Source of the DNA: Bacteroidales bacterium
GTDB lineage: Bacteria > Bacteroidota > Bacteroidia > Bacteroidales > UBA932
Direction: 5' to 3'
NCBI GenBank assembly: GCA_017480345.1
Contig: JAFVAU010000003.1
Location: forward strand, 1 to 41,671
DNA length: 41,671 bases
Each line of letters opens with the position of its first letter. The first letter of the stretch is position 1. The notes beneath the pieces are model-generated. The model was given only the letters and a program-made list of their open reading frames with translations, made no database searches and was not told the origin of the DNA. Below are positions 24,472 to 32,638 of the stretch, piece by piece. Position numbers and translations under genes: made by a program.

Positions 24472-25110
24472 CTATTTTGTACCTATTCTTTCCAAATACT
24501 TTTCCGGAATGTAAGAGGTAGCCACTGCTATCACCCCCTCTATGCAAACGAGCAGGCGGCGGTTTTTCCTTATCCGCTTGATATAGCCTTCGGCCCCGGC
24601 CAAAGGGCCTTCCAGCACTTTCACCTTGTCTCCCTCCTTGAGTACGAATTCATCGGCCGAATAGAACTCCAGGCCGCTCTGGCCTGATTCCACCACCAAA
24701 CGGAAGGTTTCCATCTGCTTGTCGGGGATGGCGGCATATTCTTTCCAATCGGCCGTCTTGTACACGAAGCCCGACGAACGGCCCATAATCTGCTCGTCCC
24801 TGAGACGACCGGATACCTGTACAATCTCCTCCGGCGAGGCTTTCACAAAGATGAGGGCGTTGATGAGGGGGCGGCGTTCATAGATGACAGGGCCCTCCTG
24901 GATATAGCGGGCATCCCCCCGGTGGTACTCGTCCGTTTGGGCCAGTCTGCGGGCGGCAAGCATGTGCGCCCGGCCTTTCAGCTGTACTTTTTGCACAGGC
25001 AGATAGGTTTCAAGGCCCATGTCCGAAAGGATATCCTCCATTCGGAAAACCTTGTTAAAGAAGACCTTGACGGCGTACCAATTCCGGTCCGGAAAATTTT
25101 CTGCTTGCAT
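24472..25110 (-). CDS. UpxY/NusG-like transcription antiterminator
   Basis: A 212-aa NusG paralogue. The N-terminal NGN domain begins NWYAVKVFFNKVFRMEDIL, and the C-terminal KOW domain has EGDKVKVLEGPLAGAEGYIK. In Bacteroidales such UpxY-type proteins promote read-through of the polysaccharide operon that follows them (family knowledge). Here the genes directly downstream are uvrA (zero gap) and a glycosyltransferase, so its target operon may be this one or a distant glycan locus. I chose ATG 25110; the TTG at 25119 overlaps the -7 box at 25117-25124, leaving about 6 nt of leader. Divergent from the porin gene, only 48 bp away. Confidence 0.82.
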   Translation of the reverse strand: MQAENFPDRNWYAVKVFFNKVFRMEDILSDMGLETYLPVQKVQLKGRAHMLAARRLAQTDEYHRGDARYIQEGPVIYERRPLINALIFVKASPEEIVQVSGRLRDEQIMGRSSGFVYKTADWKEYAAIPDKQMETFRLVVESGQSGLEFYSADEFVLKEGDKVKVLEGPLAGAEGYIKRIRKNRRLLVCIEGVIAVATSYIPEKYLERIGTK

Positions 25111-25116
25111 AGGATG

Positions 25117-25155
25117 CAAAGATACGGAAAAACCCGGAAAAAAGATGTATCTTTG
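25117..25155. promoter_or_regulatory. Divergent leaderless promoters, NusG-like gene / porin
   Basis: Minus strand TATCTTTG at 25117-25124 reads to the ATG at 25110 (6 nt gap). Plus strand TATCTTTG at 25148-25155 reads to the ATG at 25159 (3 nt gap). Both -7 boxes fit in a 48-bp intergenic region, and both imply transcripts that begin at or a few nucleotides before the start codon. Confidence 0.65.
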
Positions 25156-25158
25156 TAT

Positions 25159-26157
25159 ATGCTAACCACCAGAAAAATCATTCTGACCACCCTCACCCTC
25201 TGCCTGTATGCCCTCGCACACGGCCAGCAATTCCATGTAGATGAAGTTTCCATTGACACCCGCGCTACCTTCCATCAGGAAACGATAAACGGGGTATACA
25301 ACTCCGGCTTCAAGGGAGATTATCTGAACCTCCATATCCTGGGCCAAATCACAGACAAGCTCAGCTTCCGGATAAGGCATCGCCTAAATGTGCTGCCTAC
25401 CAAGGAGAATCCCTTCAAGGCCACCGACTTCCTCTGGCTCAAATGGCAATTCGCCCCCCAGTGGAGCCTGACGGCGGGCAAACAGCCCATCCTCATCGGC
25501 GGTTATGAGATTGACTCCCCGCCCATCGAGGTGTACTACTACGGCGCCTTCAGCGCACGTTTGGACCGGTATTACGACTTCGGGGCCTCCGTCACCTTCT
25601 CTCCGGCCCCCGGGCAGGCCATCAGCCTCCAGTTCTGCCCCTCACCCGTTTCCACAGCCATGCAATCGGCCTACTCCTACAACCTGTACTGGAACGGTCA
25701 CATCGGGAGGTACTGGAAAACTATCTGGAGCTACAACCTGGTAGAGGACGGCATGAAGCGGAAGATGAACTGGTTCGTGCTGGGCAACAAGTTCCTGCTG
25801 GGCAAACTGGTGGTGGATGTAGACCTGATTGACCGCGTGGCCTTCGGGCAGTCCAACTTCTTCTCGGACTGGTCTGTCATCGGCAAGGCCATCCTGAGCC
25901 TGGGCAAATGGAACTTATGCACAAAAGTGGGCTATGAGCGCAACAGCGCCGCCAACGTAGACGCAAACGGCGTCTCCCTGGACCTGCTGCTGCCGGCCGG
26001 AGAAGATTTTTTCTACGGCGGCGCGGGCGTGGAGTTCTTCCCGCTGGGAAACGAAAAACTGCGCCTTCACGCCGTCTATTTCCGGGACAACCACGACCAC
26101 ATGAACAACTTTGACATCGGGGTCACTTGGCGCTTCGACATTTACAGGAGGAAATAG
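25159..26157 (+). CDS. Outer-membrane porin (phosphate-selective porin O/P-like)
   Basis: A 332-aa protein with a signal peptide (TTLTLCLYALAHG, cleaved before QQ) and a beta-barrel pattern of alternating residues throughout, ending in an aromatic strand (WRFDIY). Segments such as FKGDYLNLHILGQITDKLSF and TAGKQPILIGGYEID match the OprO/OprP-like porin group of Bacteroidetes. It probably forms an outer-membrane channel; the solute is not evident. The start is fixed by the promoter 3 nt upstream, which rules out the 79-residue upstream extension of the frame. Confidence 0.72.
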   Translation: MLTTRKIILTTLTLCLYALAHGQQFHVDEVSIDTRATFHQETINGVYNSGFKGDYLNLHILGQITDKLSFRIRHRLNVLPTKENPFKATDFLWLKWQFAPQWSLTAGKQPILIGGYEIDSPPIEVYYYGAFSARLDRYYDFGASVTFSPAPGQAISLQFCPSPVSTAMQSAYSYNLYWNGHIGRYWKTIWSYNLVEDGMKRKMNWFVLGNKFLLGKLVVDVDLIDRVAFGQSNFFSDWSVIGKAILSLGKWNLCTKVGYERNSAANVDANGVSLDLLLPAGEDFFYGGAGVEFFPLGNEKLRLHAVYFRDNHDHMNNFDIGVTWRFDIYRRK

Positions 26158-26160
26158 AGC

Positions 26161-26544
26161 CTAATTGAAAATATAGGTGTTCAGGGGCTCTTTCATCTTG
26201 CTGCCGTCCGAAGAGACGGTAGAGAGAATCTTGTTCAGCGTGAGGGTATATTCGAAGGTGACCGTATCCTTCACCTCATCGTAGAAGGCGTCGGCGGCTT
26301 TCTTCATGGATTCAAGGGACGAGGCGCGGTCATACACCAGTTCATAGGGCGTTTCACCCAGGGCGCCATAGGCGGCCTTTTCCAGGTTCCCCGCCATGGC
26401 AACGCCCATCAGGCTATCCGCCTCCGAAGGGAAGCCGGACACATCGGCCTTCACGTACACCCAGTTATTCACCACTTTGGAGCAGGAAAACAGGGCCCAT
26501 ACAGCCACCACAGCCAGAAGATATTTCAAAAGCTTCTTTTTCAT
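26161..26544 (-). CDS. Small lipoprotein of unknown function
   Basis: A 127-aa protein with a signal peptide and lipobox ALFSC (Cys about residue 21). The mature part has no family I recognise; it is mixed helix and strand with a FEYTLTLNKILSTV strand near the end. Its ATG overlaps the stop of the upstream GNAT gene (ATGA, 26541-26544), yet a -7 box TATCTTTG (26550-26557) sits 5 nt before the ATG inside the GNAT coding end, so it may have both coupled and leaderless expression. Confidence 0.65.
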   Translation of the reverse strand: MKKKLLKYLLAVVAVWALFSCSKVVNNWVYVKADVSGFPSEADSLMGVAMAGNLEKAAYGALGETPYELVYDRASSLESMKKAADAFYDEVKDTVTFEYTLTLNKILSTVSSDGSKMKEPLNTYIFN

Positions 26545-27119
26545 CGGTGCAAAGATACGAAAATGTCCCGGATTCCCGCGAACATGGACGGATGCAGTTT
26601 CATGATTTTAACCGGGCGCTCATCCCCGCGGTACAGATGGCTGCACCAGTTGGTTTTTCCCGTATCCTTGAAGCCGCATTTTTCCATCACGCGGCCGGAA
26701 GCGGGATTGTCCACAAAGAAATCGCACCAGAGGGTATGAAAGCCTTTCTGGTTAAAGCACCAGTCGCACATGGCCTGCAACGCCTCCGTGCACAAGCCTT
26801 GGTTCCAATACGGTTTGGCAATCCAATAGCCCAGCTCCGCATCCTTGCGGCCGATGGGAATGTTGCTGTCTTCCTGGACATAATACCCCATGCAGCCGAT
26901 GGGCTCCCCGCTTTCCTTGAGCTCCAGTGCCCAGGTGCGGCCATTGGAGAACACGTCCCGGATTATGCGCAGGCTCTCCCCCACGCTCTGATGGGACGGC
27001 CAGCCCGCCCGGATGCCCACATCCGGATCTGACGCATAGCGGAAAAGGATGGGGGCGTCCGCATCGGCCCAAGGTCTGAACCTCAGGCGAGGGGTCTGTA
27101 TGAAAGCATCTTCGCTCAT
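26541..27119 (-). CDS. GNAT-family N-acetyltransferase (RimJ/RimL type)
   Basis: A 192-aa acetyl-CoA-dependent acetyltransferase. It opens with IQTPRLRFRPWADADAPILF, typical of the RimJ/RimL/ribosomal group, and has the DAELGYWIAKPYWNQGLCTE segment of motif A (acetyl-CoA pyrophosphate binding) and VDNPASGRVMEKCGF of motif B. The substrate is unknown. I chose the ATG at 27119, 6 nt after a TAATTTTG -7 box (27126-27133), rather than the upstream start at 27149. Confidence 0.83.
   Translation of the reverse strand: MSEDAFIQTPRLRFRPWADADAPILFRYASDPDVGIRAGWPSHQSVGESLRIIRDVFSNGRTWALELKESGEPIGCMGYYVQEDSNIPIGRKDAELGYWIAKPYWNQGLCTEALQAMCDWCFNQKGFHTLWCDFFVDNPASGRVMEKCGFKDTGKTNWCSHLYRGDERPVKIMKLHPSMFAGIRDIFVSLHR
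26550..26557 (-). promoter_or_regulatory. -7 box inside the GNAT gene end
   Basis: TATCTTTG on the minus strand, 5 nt before the lipoprotein start codon at 26544. It encodes part of the C-terminal VSLHR of the acetyltransferase at the same time. No clear -33 box is seen. Confidence 0.5.
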
Positions 27120-27125
27120 TGGAAC

Positions 27126-27133
27126 CAAAATTA
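27126..27133 (-). promoter_or_regulatory. -7 box of the GNAT gene
   Basis: TAATTTTG on the minus strand, 6 nt before the start codon at 27119. No good -33 element at normal spacing. Supports a nearly leaderless transcript. Confidence 0.45.
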
Positions 27134-27204
27134 CATATTTTTTCCGCAACTATAGCTGCAAATCTGTAAAAACTCCCTGCCAAACACTGGCAGAAAGTGT
27201 AAAT

Positions 27205-28572
27205 TTAGCGATTTTTCTTCGTAACACAGTGACGTTCGAGGGCTTTTGTGCCGGAGACTACTTCAAAGCAGTCGGTTCCGTCGGGGAGCGTAGACCGCTG
27301 AAAGCGGTAGTCCGGATGCCCCTTAATGGCTTTCTTGGCGGCGGAGAGGGCCTTCTCGCCATCGTCGTAAGTGAAGACCAGGGCATCGTCTTTCTTCTTC
27401 CGTTCGTACGCCAGCATCCTGGCATCTTCCGCTTTGGCTTTCTCCTCGTCATACTGCCTGTCCCACTCCCGATAGTACTCCAATTTGGGGTCCTCGAAGA
27501 GGGACATCTGCACGGCCGATTCGTGCGTGAGTTTACTCACTCCCAGGCCAACTTGGCGGATGGGCGCCTGCCCGTCCCAGATTTCGGTGAGCATGCGTCT
27601 GGCTTCGTTCAGGATGACCGCCGTAACATCCGTCGGCTGCGAAAGGGAGGTCTGCTTCTGCTGCACCGTGAAGTCAGCGTGCTTGATAAACATGGACACG
27701 GTGGAGGCACGGAAGTCGTCGCGGCGGATACGGTGCGCCACGATGCAGGCCACGTTGAACAGCGCACGGTCTATGTCTTTGGGGTCCGTGTAATCCTTTG
27801 AGAAGGTCCGTTCGGCCGAGTAGCTCTTAGCCTCGGCCACCTCCGTTTCTACGGGAGAGTTATCCCGGCCATTGGCATTCTCGTGAAGCTGCTGTGCAAA
27901 CTTCTGACCGACCAGACGCACGAGCGAACCAATCCCCAGATTGGCCAGCTGGCCGATGGTGTGGATGCCGTAAGCTGTGAGGCGTTCCTCCGTCTTCTTG
28001 CCCACCCAAAGCAAGTCCCGTACCCCCAGCGGCCACATTTTTTCCTGCACCTCACTCTCCCATAAGGTATGCACCTTATCCGGTTTCTCGAAGTCGGAAG
28101 CCATCTTAGCCAGCAGCTTATTGGAGCCGATGCCCACGTTCACAGTGAATCCCAGCTTGGTCTTCACCTCGTCCTTAAGTTGAGTGGCCATCGCCACGGC
28201 GTTTTCCGGCGTGCAGCGAAGGCTCATGTCAATGAAGCATTCATCGATGGAGAACTGCTGCAGCACCGGGGAATAACTCCGGCATATGGCAATGAATCCT
28301 TCCGAGCAGCGCTTGTACCACTCCCAGTCGCCGCCGACAATCACCAGCGACGGGCAGGTGCGCAGTGCCATGGATACCGGCTGGGCCGTTTTGATGCCCA
28401 GTTTCTTGGCCGGAATAGAGGCCGCTGTGATAATGCTCCGCCTGTCGGAAGGGTCTCCTGACACGACCGATGGCACCAGCCGGATGTCAGGTTTGCCTTC
28501 CATGCAGAGTTTTACCGCGCTCCAACTGAGAAAGGCGGAGTTCACATCGATATGAAAGATGATGCGAGGCAA
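27205..28572 (-). CDS. dinB: Y-family DNA polymerase (DinB/Pol IV-like)
   Basis: A 455-aa translesion polymerase. Catalytic acidic residues are in FHIDVNSAF near the N-terminus and in SIDECFIDM (about residues 107-115). The little-finger region follows the helix-hairpin-helix (GVRDLLWVGKKTEERLTAYG), and QMSLF near residue 372 is a good beta-clamp binding motif. The start is a TTG at 28572: there is a stop 15 nt upstream in frame and no ATG before the conserved IIFHIDVN. It lies 12 nt downstream of the C_GCAxxG_C_C gene, so the two probably share a transcript. It could also be called a UmuC-like polymerase; no umuD is adjacent. Confidence 0.88.
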   Translation of the reverse strand: MPRIIFHIDVNSAFLSWSAVKLCMEGKPDIRLVPSVVSGDPSDRRSIITAASIPAKKLGIKTAQPVSMALRTCPSLVIVGGDWEWYKRCSEGFIAICRSYSPVLQQFSIDECFIDMSLRCTPENAVAMATQLKDEVKTKLGFTVNVGIGSNKLLAKMASDFEKPDKVHTLWESEVQEKMWPLGVRDLLWVGKKTEERLTAYGIHTIGQLANLGIGSLVRLVGQKFAQQLHENANGRDNSPVETEVAEAKSYSAERTFSKDYTDPKDIDRALFNVACIVAHRIRRDDFRASTVSMFIKHADFTVQQKQTSLSQPTDVTAVILNEARRMLTEIWDGQAPIRQVGLGVSKLTHESAVQMSLFEDPKLEYYREWDRQYDEEKAKAEDARMLAYERKKKDDALVFTYDDGEKALSAAKKAIKGHPDYRFQRSTLPDGTDCFEVVSGTKALERHCVTKKNR

Positions 28573-28584
28573 GAAGGCGATGCA

Positions 28585-28965
28585 TTACAGGTACTCTTCT
28601 AAAAACTCCGATGCATCTGCCACGCAGTCCGGGCAGTCGCGGAGCGGTTTCCCGGTGCCGACCCCTTTAAGCAGGCGGCACTGTGTCGCTCCGTTACGGG
28701 ACTGGAACTTTTCCATCATTTCTTTCATGCGTGCCCGGGACTTGATTCTGTCTTTGGTAGCAAGGCCCACAATCATTCCTGCGCCCACCAGCGCACCGCA
28801 TGTTCCTTCCATGTTACCCATGCCGGTTCCGTAGGCACCAGCAATGTCCAGTGCGGTCTGTTCGCCCAGCCCCACCAGATCACAATAGGTGCAAACCACG
28901 CTCTGGGCGCAGTTGTGTGTATTCTGCCGTTTCTTCTCTGCGGCGAGGTGCTTACGTGTTTCCAT
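28585..28965 (-). CDS. C_GCAxxG_C_C family protein
   Basis: A 126-aa protein of the C_GCAxxG_C_C family, named for its Cys/Gly pattern. The visible set is NCAQSVVCTYC near the N-terminus, EGTCGALVGAGMIVG in the middle, and CRLLKG...CPDC near the C-terminus. The conserved Cys suggest redox activity or metal/cluster binding, but no reaction is established. It is the first gene of a small operon with the Y-family polymerase. A GC-rich structured stretch lies upstream on the opposite strand (28990-29037). Confidence 0.82.
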   Translation of the reverse strand: METRKHLAAEKKRQNTHNCAQSVVCTYCDLVGLGEQTALDIAGAYGTGMGNMEGTCGALVGAGMIVGLATKDRIKSRARMKEMMEKFQSRNGATQCRLLKGVGTGKPLRDCPDCVADASEFLEEYL

Positions 28966-28989
28966 GATTACTTTTTGAGCAAGTCCACC

Positions 28990-29037
28990 TCAGGAACCAG
29001 GCCGTGATGCCCAAGCCGCGGTGGCAAGGTTGGGTTT
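28990..29037 (+). other. Structured stretch resembling the 32.5-kb leader
   Basis: CCACC...AACC...GCC...AAGCC-CGGTGG-AA appears in the same order as in the 32541-32612 element. The CCACC and GGTGG segments can pair. There is no gene downstream on this strand (the next gene is convergent), so it may be an orphan or decayed copy, or chance similarity. Confidence 0.25.
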
Positions 29038-29048
29038 GAGAGTGCTAT

Positions 29049-30587
29049 TCACCTTACTCTATACAAGGATGGCAGTTGTTCCTTGTTGATTTCCCAATGC
29101 CCATCTTTACGACCGCCTATTCGGGTGAGGACGCCCAACTCTTTCAGAACTGCCAAATCTCTTTCAACCGTTCGCGTAGCAACGATGCCTTTCCCCGGCA
29201 TTTCCGACATCTTTTCCGACATTTTTTGTGCCGAGATGTAAGGATCCTTATCTATCAAATCAATAATAACAAGCTGTCTTTCAGTTAGTTCTTTTCCGAC
29301 ATCTTTTCCGACATTCGCCTGTCGTTTAACAGCATCTTCCTCTGACACAATATGCAGTACAAGTTTAACTTGCATCAGCTCTGGTTGCTCTATAAGTTCC
29401 GGTTTCAACCAGTGTTTTTCATTGCAAGCACTTAGAATAAGCGGAAACCCGGACCCCAGATTCTCTCCCAGGCCTATCATACGGAACAAATTCTGGATAC
29501 GCTGATTTCTGGCCCGTGTTTCATAACCGGAATATATTTGCTCTATAGGTATCTTGAGTAAGCCTGGATTGGTAAAGACAAACTTGTTATCGTATTTCTC
29601 TACCTTCAAGACGCCGTCAAGCATCAGGTCGGCATGAATCACGGCATTCGTCATGGCTTCCCTGACTGCCTTATGCTGCGGCGTATCGTCATTTCTCTCG
29701 GAACCCTCCATCTGGAACGGTCGAGGAAGTTCTTTGGTCAGACGCGGGAGCACGTATGTTACGAAGTTATACAAGTTGTTCTCCCATGTTCCATCATATG
29801 TGAGGCGGTCACTGTAGCGCTGGTCTCCGACAAGATGAGATTTGTCAATGTAATCCAGACGCAAATTGTCGAAACGTTCCCGCACGGAAAGACCTTTTCC
29901 GAACATTAGAAGACCGGCCATGGTTAACCCCTCCTCGCCAGTTTCACGTTTCAACGTGTAAGCGCCGAATTGGCGAAGAAATTCTTTGTGGTCCATTTTG
30001 TTAAATACGTGCTCAGGGTATCTGTTACTGAAGTGATTACGATAGGCAACGAGCGTAGGGATATCAATATCGTCCATCGAGTAATGCTCCAAGAACAAAC
30101 GGTCATTCCCCTCTGAAAAGGCATCCCGGACCATCATTTTGACCACCTCCTCTTGGCAACGATAATCGCCCTCATCATTGCGGCGGTAAGTACCCCGCAT
30201 CATGTTGTTGTTGATATAAACAGGGCGTGATGAAGTATCAGCACGAGGAACCCGGATTGCAATGATTGTCTTGCCGTCAATGTCTACTGTCTCCACATCT
30301 GATTCATTCAGCAGATTGACGCTTACTTTTTCCCTGTCGTTGACAAGGTTCCAGAAATCGACACGAATCTTCCGGGCGTTATTAACGCCTGTAACGGTAA
30401 ACCTCTTAGCAATATCCGGCTCTGTCATATCCTCATTGACACCCAGGAGAATCATCCCGCCGTACGTATTGGCAAACGCTGAATATGAAGACCAGACGGA
30501 AGACGGAACTTCGGACTGCGCCAATTTACATTCCAAAGAGATTCGCTCACCTTTACGAATGGCCTCAATGATAGTGTTCTTATCCAT
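29049..30587 (-). CDS. Schlafen-type AlbA_2 / HATPase regulator with C-terminal wHTH
   Basis: A 512-aa protein. The N-terminal Schlafen AlbA_2 domain (about residues 5-130) has ISLECKLAQ (the E-x-K segment) and FANTYGGMILLGVNED. A GHKL-like ATPase domain follows with EAMTNAVIHADLMLDGVLKV and a glycine-rich GLGENLGSGFP. The C-terminal winged helix is preceded by a repeated KMSEKMSEM run, encoded by short near-repeats of TTCCGACATCTT. Related proteins are transcription regulators or defence factors, usually without a known target. The start at 30587 is set by a TTTG-N19-TAAATTTG promoter 5 nt upstream. Confidence 0.8.
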   Translation of the reverse strand: MDKNTIIEAIRKGERISLECKLAQSEVPSSVWSSYSAFANTYGGMILLGVNEDMTEPDIAKRFTVTGVNNARKIRVDFWNLVNDREKVSVNLLNESDVETVDIDGKTIIAIRVPRADTSSRPVYINNNMMRGTYRRNDEGDYRCQEEVVKMMVRDAFSEGNDRLFLEHYSMDDIDIPTLVAYRNHFSNRYPEHVFNKMDHKEFLRQFGAYTLKRETGEEGLTMAGLLMFGKGLSVRERFDNLRLDYIDKSHLVGDQRYSDRLTYDGTWENNLYNFVTYVLPRLTKELPRPFQMEGSERNDDTPQHKAVREAMTNAVIHADLMLDGVLKVEKYDNKFVFTNPGLLKIPIEQIYSGYETRARNQRIQNLFRMIGLGENLGSGFPLILSACNEKHWLKPELIEQPELMQVKLVLHIVSEEDAVKRQANVGKDVGKELTERQLVIIDLIDKDPYISAQKMSEKMSEMPGKGIVATRTVERDLAVLKELGVLTRIGGRKDGHWEINKEQLPSLYRVR

Positions 30588-30592
30588 GGTCA

Positions 30593-30623
30593 CAAATTTA
30601 GCGAAAGAATTGAGCCCGACAAA
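30593..30623 (-). promoter_or_regulatory. Leaderless promoter of the AlbA_2 regulator
   Basis: Minus strand TTTG (30620-30623), a 19-nt spacer, then TAAATTTG (30593-30600). The start codon at 30587 follows after 5 nt. Confidence 0.65.
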
Positions 30624-30625
30624 AT

Positions 30626-30733
30626 CTATTGCAAACAATCATGTCCGGTGCGATTGCAGTAAGCAAAGGCGGATTTTACCAGGAATACGATAGCGGCCGC
30701 ATAAAGGGCAACGGAAATGATGATTTCAAACAT
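30626..30733 (-). CDS. Possible 35-aa membrane peptide
   Basis: A small ORF starting MFEIIISVALYAAAIVFLV, one hydrophobic helix then a Cys-containing polar tail (CNRTGHDC). A -7 box TAGCTTTG lies at 30755-30762, 21 nt upstream. It sits between the dtd and AlbA_2 genes on the same strand. Composition and promoter favour a real small membrane protein, but there is no homology evidence. Confidence 0.35.
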   Translation of the reverse strand: MFEIIISVALYAAAIVFLVKSAFAYCNRTGHDCLQ

Positions 30734-30804
30734 GGCACAAACGTTTAACAGCCGCAAAGCTAGCGAAAGCTTGTGCCAAACCGTTGCCGATGCTAAAAAA
30801 ACTA

Positions 30805-31257
30805 TTATGCTTTGTTTTTCGTGTCGAGACAAATGGTCACCGGCCCGTCGTTCACCAGGGCCACTTTCATGTCAGCACCGAATTCACCGGTCCCCACCGG
30901 ACGGCCGATGGCGGCAGACATTGCCGCACAGAACTGTTCATACAGTGGTATGGCTAGTTCGTGACCGGCGGCATGGATATAGGACGGCCGATTCCCTTTC
31001 TTGGTGGATGCCATCAGCGTAAACTGACTCACGACCAAAGCCTCACCACCCATATCCACTACGCTGCGGTTCATTACACCCGCATCGTCGTTGAATATCC
31101 GGAGCCCGGCAATCTTCTTGACCAGCCAGTCCATGTCTTCCTGCCCGTCCTCATGCCCAATGCCAAGCAGAATCAGCAGTCCTGGTCCAATGGCCGATTT
31201 GACCTCGCCATCAATGGTGACGGAAGCCGAGGATACTCGTTGAATTACTGCACGCAT
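30805..31257 (-). CDS. dtd: D-aminoacyl-tRNA deacylase
   Basis: A 150-aa DTD enzyme that removes D-amino acids (and glycine) mischarged on tRNA. It starts [13 protein letters not shown], as the family does, and contains the active-site SQFTLMA (SQxTL-type) and the Gly-cisPro motif [11 protein letters not shown]. Full length. It stands alone on the minus strand, with the unrecognised 275-aa gene upstream. Confidence 0.93.
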   Translation of the reverse strand: MRAVIQRVSSASVTIDGEVKSAIGPGLLILLGIGHEDGQEDMDWLVKKIAGLRIFNDDAGVMNRSVVDMGGEALVVSQFTLMASTKKGNRPSYIHAAGHELAIPLYEQFCAAMSAAIGRPVGTGEFGADMKVALVNDGPVTICLDTKNKA

Positions 31258-31291
31258 ACTTGTATTGGTCCATAAGATCTATATTAAAAAA

Positions 31292-32119
31292 CTAAAAGCA
31301 AATTCCACAATTGTACTTTATCAGGAGATTGTCCACTGTCCTTGTCATCTTGATGCCAAGACGCTTTGAGCGTTCCATCCTGTAGCAAATCTGCTTGAGG
31401 CCGGTCCATGCGTTCCATACGCAGAAGGTTACGTCAATGGTCTTTTCGTCAATCTGGACCGCCTTTGGCGCAAAGTCTTTGTCAAATGTCCTTGCCATCT
31501 CGATGGCCGTGAACATATCTTGCTTTGTCTTATATCCAGTCCTTCCAAAGGGATGGTAACCGGCCTTCCGCTCGTGTTTTGCCCAGCGCTCAATATCTTC
31601 CTTATACCATTTCTTGGGCCGTCCGGTCGGAGTGAGATAAAACGCGATGTTCGGAAGAATCTCAATATAGTCTTCCTTATTCAACACATAATCTACTTGG
31701 GAGTAGTTGGCGTGCCAGAAGAGTGGAAGGTTATGCCACAGGTCATGAACCAGAATCCATTCCCACATGCCTTCCGGAGTGAAAGTCCAGTCCAATGACT
31801 TCCAGAGGGGCAGGTATGGTTCCGGGAGATACGGATGTCTGAATGGATCCAGGTTGTCTGCTATTTCCGCAAATGGCGGCGCATCCTCCGGCCTGGCATA
31901 GTCGGTACACTCTCCACCCATGCCGATAAGGGTAGACGGGGTCATTATCTCATAGACCAACCCCGGTTTTTTCAGAACCAGAGGGACAGTTTCCAAAATC
32001 GGGTCAAGGGACAGCGTCTTTACCGCGTCGGAAAGTTCAATGGCATCGCAGGCCGCAAGGTAGCGCTTGCAGATATCAATCAGTGGGTTGTTCGTGGAGT
32101 TATAGTCAAATTTCTTCAT
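31292..32119 (-). CDS. Conserved-looking protein of unknown function
   Basis: A 275-aa protein I do not recognise. It is rich in aromatic residues, has no signal peptide or transmembrane helix, and contains a W-rich HDLWHNLPLFWHANYSQV stretch with three His that could bind metal. The C-terminus repeats Lys/Arg-rich helices (RMERSKRLGIKMTRT). It begins 2 nt after the yccF stop, so the two are probably cotranscribed. The start at 32119 was chosen because upstream extension only reads through yccF out of frame. Confidence 0.6.
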   Translation of the reverse strand: MKKFDYNSTNNPLIDICKRYLAACDAIELSDAVKTLSLDPILETVPLVLKKPGLVYEIMTPSTLIGMGGECTDYARPEDAPPFAEIADNLDPFRHPYLPEPYLPLWKSLDWTFTPEGMWEWILVHDLWHNLPLFWHANYSQVDYVLNKEDYIEILPNIAFYLTPTGRPKKWYKEDIERWAKHERKAGYHPFGRTGYKTKQDMFTAIEMARTFDKDFAPKAVQIDEKTIDVTFCVWNAWTGLKQICYRMERSKRLGIKMTRTVDNLLIKYNCGICF

Positions 32120-32121
32120 AA

Positions 32122-32496
32122 TCAGCGAATTTCTTTGCCGAAGGGGAAAATACTGCCGATGGCCATCTTGAAGTGCTGGAGCCCCCACGGGATGCCCACG
32201 ATAGTTATGCAGAAGATAAAGCCGCACACAAGGTGGATGAGCGCAATTTCCCACCAGCCCAGCAGAATCCAGATGAGGTTCATCACCACCGATACGCAGC
32301 CCGGCTCATTTGGGCCGTTCACAAGTTCATGGCCGAAAGGCCAGAGTGCGTAAGTGCCCAGCTTGAAAAGCTGAATGCCGAAAGGGATGCCGATGATAGT
32401 GATGCACATCAGCAGACCCACGATAAAGTAGATGACGGCGATGATAATGCCTCCAAAGATAAGCCAGAGAATGTTGCCAAGGAATTTCATATTCAT
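32122..32496 (-). CDS. yccF: YccF-family inner-membrane protein
   Basis: A 124-aa protein with two repeated YccF units. Each has a hydrophobic helix followed by a G(I/V)P-type motif: LLMCITIIGIPFGIQLFKLG and IFCITIVGIPWGLQHFKMA. It is a small membrane protein of unknown role. A TAAATTTG -7 box at 32510-32517 (minus) precedes the ATG at 32496. Its promoter overlaps that of the divergent structured leader. Confidence 0.85.
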   Translation of the reverse strand: MNMKFLGNILWLIFGGIIIAVIYFIVGLLMCITIIGIPFGIQLFKLGTYALWPFGHELVNGPNEPGCVSVVMNLIWILLGWWEIALIHLVCGFIFCITIVGIPWGLQHFKMAIGSIFPFGKEIR

Positions 32497-32505
32497 GTTA
32501 TGCGC

Positions 32506-32537
32506 TTTGCAAATTTACAAAATCTTCCCTACATTTG
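32506..32537. promoter_or_regulatory. Overlapping divergent promoters, yccF / structured leader
   Basis: Plus strand: TTTG (32506-32509), a 20-nt spacer, TACATTTG (32530-32537), predicting a start at about 32541. Minus strand: TAAATTTG (32510-32517), reading toward yccF. The plus promoter places the first nucleotide right at the beginning of the structured element. Confidence 0.7.
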
Positions 32538-32540
32538 CAC

Positions 32541-32612
32541 GTGCATCAAGAGTGCCCCTTGAGGGCCACCAACCGAGCAGCCAGAAGCCACGGTGGTAAA
32601 GCGATGCGGATT
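32541..32612 (+). ncRNA. Candidate structured leader, possibly SAM-clan riboswitch-like
   Basis: The element begins where transcription should start. A closing helix can form between GCATC (32543-32547) and GATGC (32603-32607). Inside are GAGTGCC, a GCCC-cttga-GGGC hairpin, CCACC pairing with GGTGG, AACC and GGTGGTAAAGC. Order and style (ATCAAGAGTGCC...AACC...CGGTGG...GATGC) recall the SAM-I/SAM-IV riboswitch clan, but I cannot place all conserved positions, and the downstream gene is not a methionine gene. Treat the class as uncertain; that it is a structured leader is better supported. Confidence 0.35.
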
Positions 32613-32638
32613 GTTCAACATCAAAAAAAGTCTGTACC

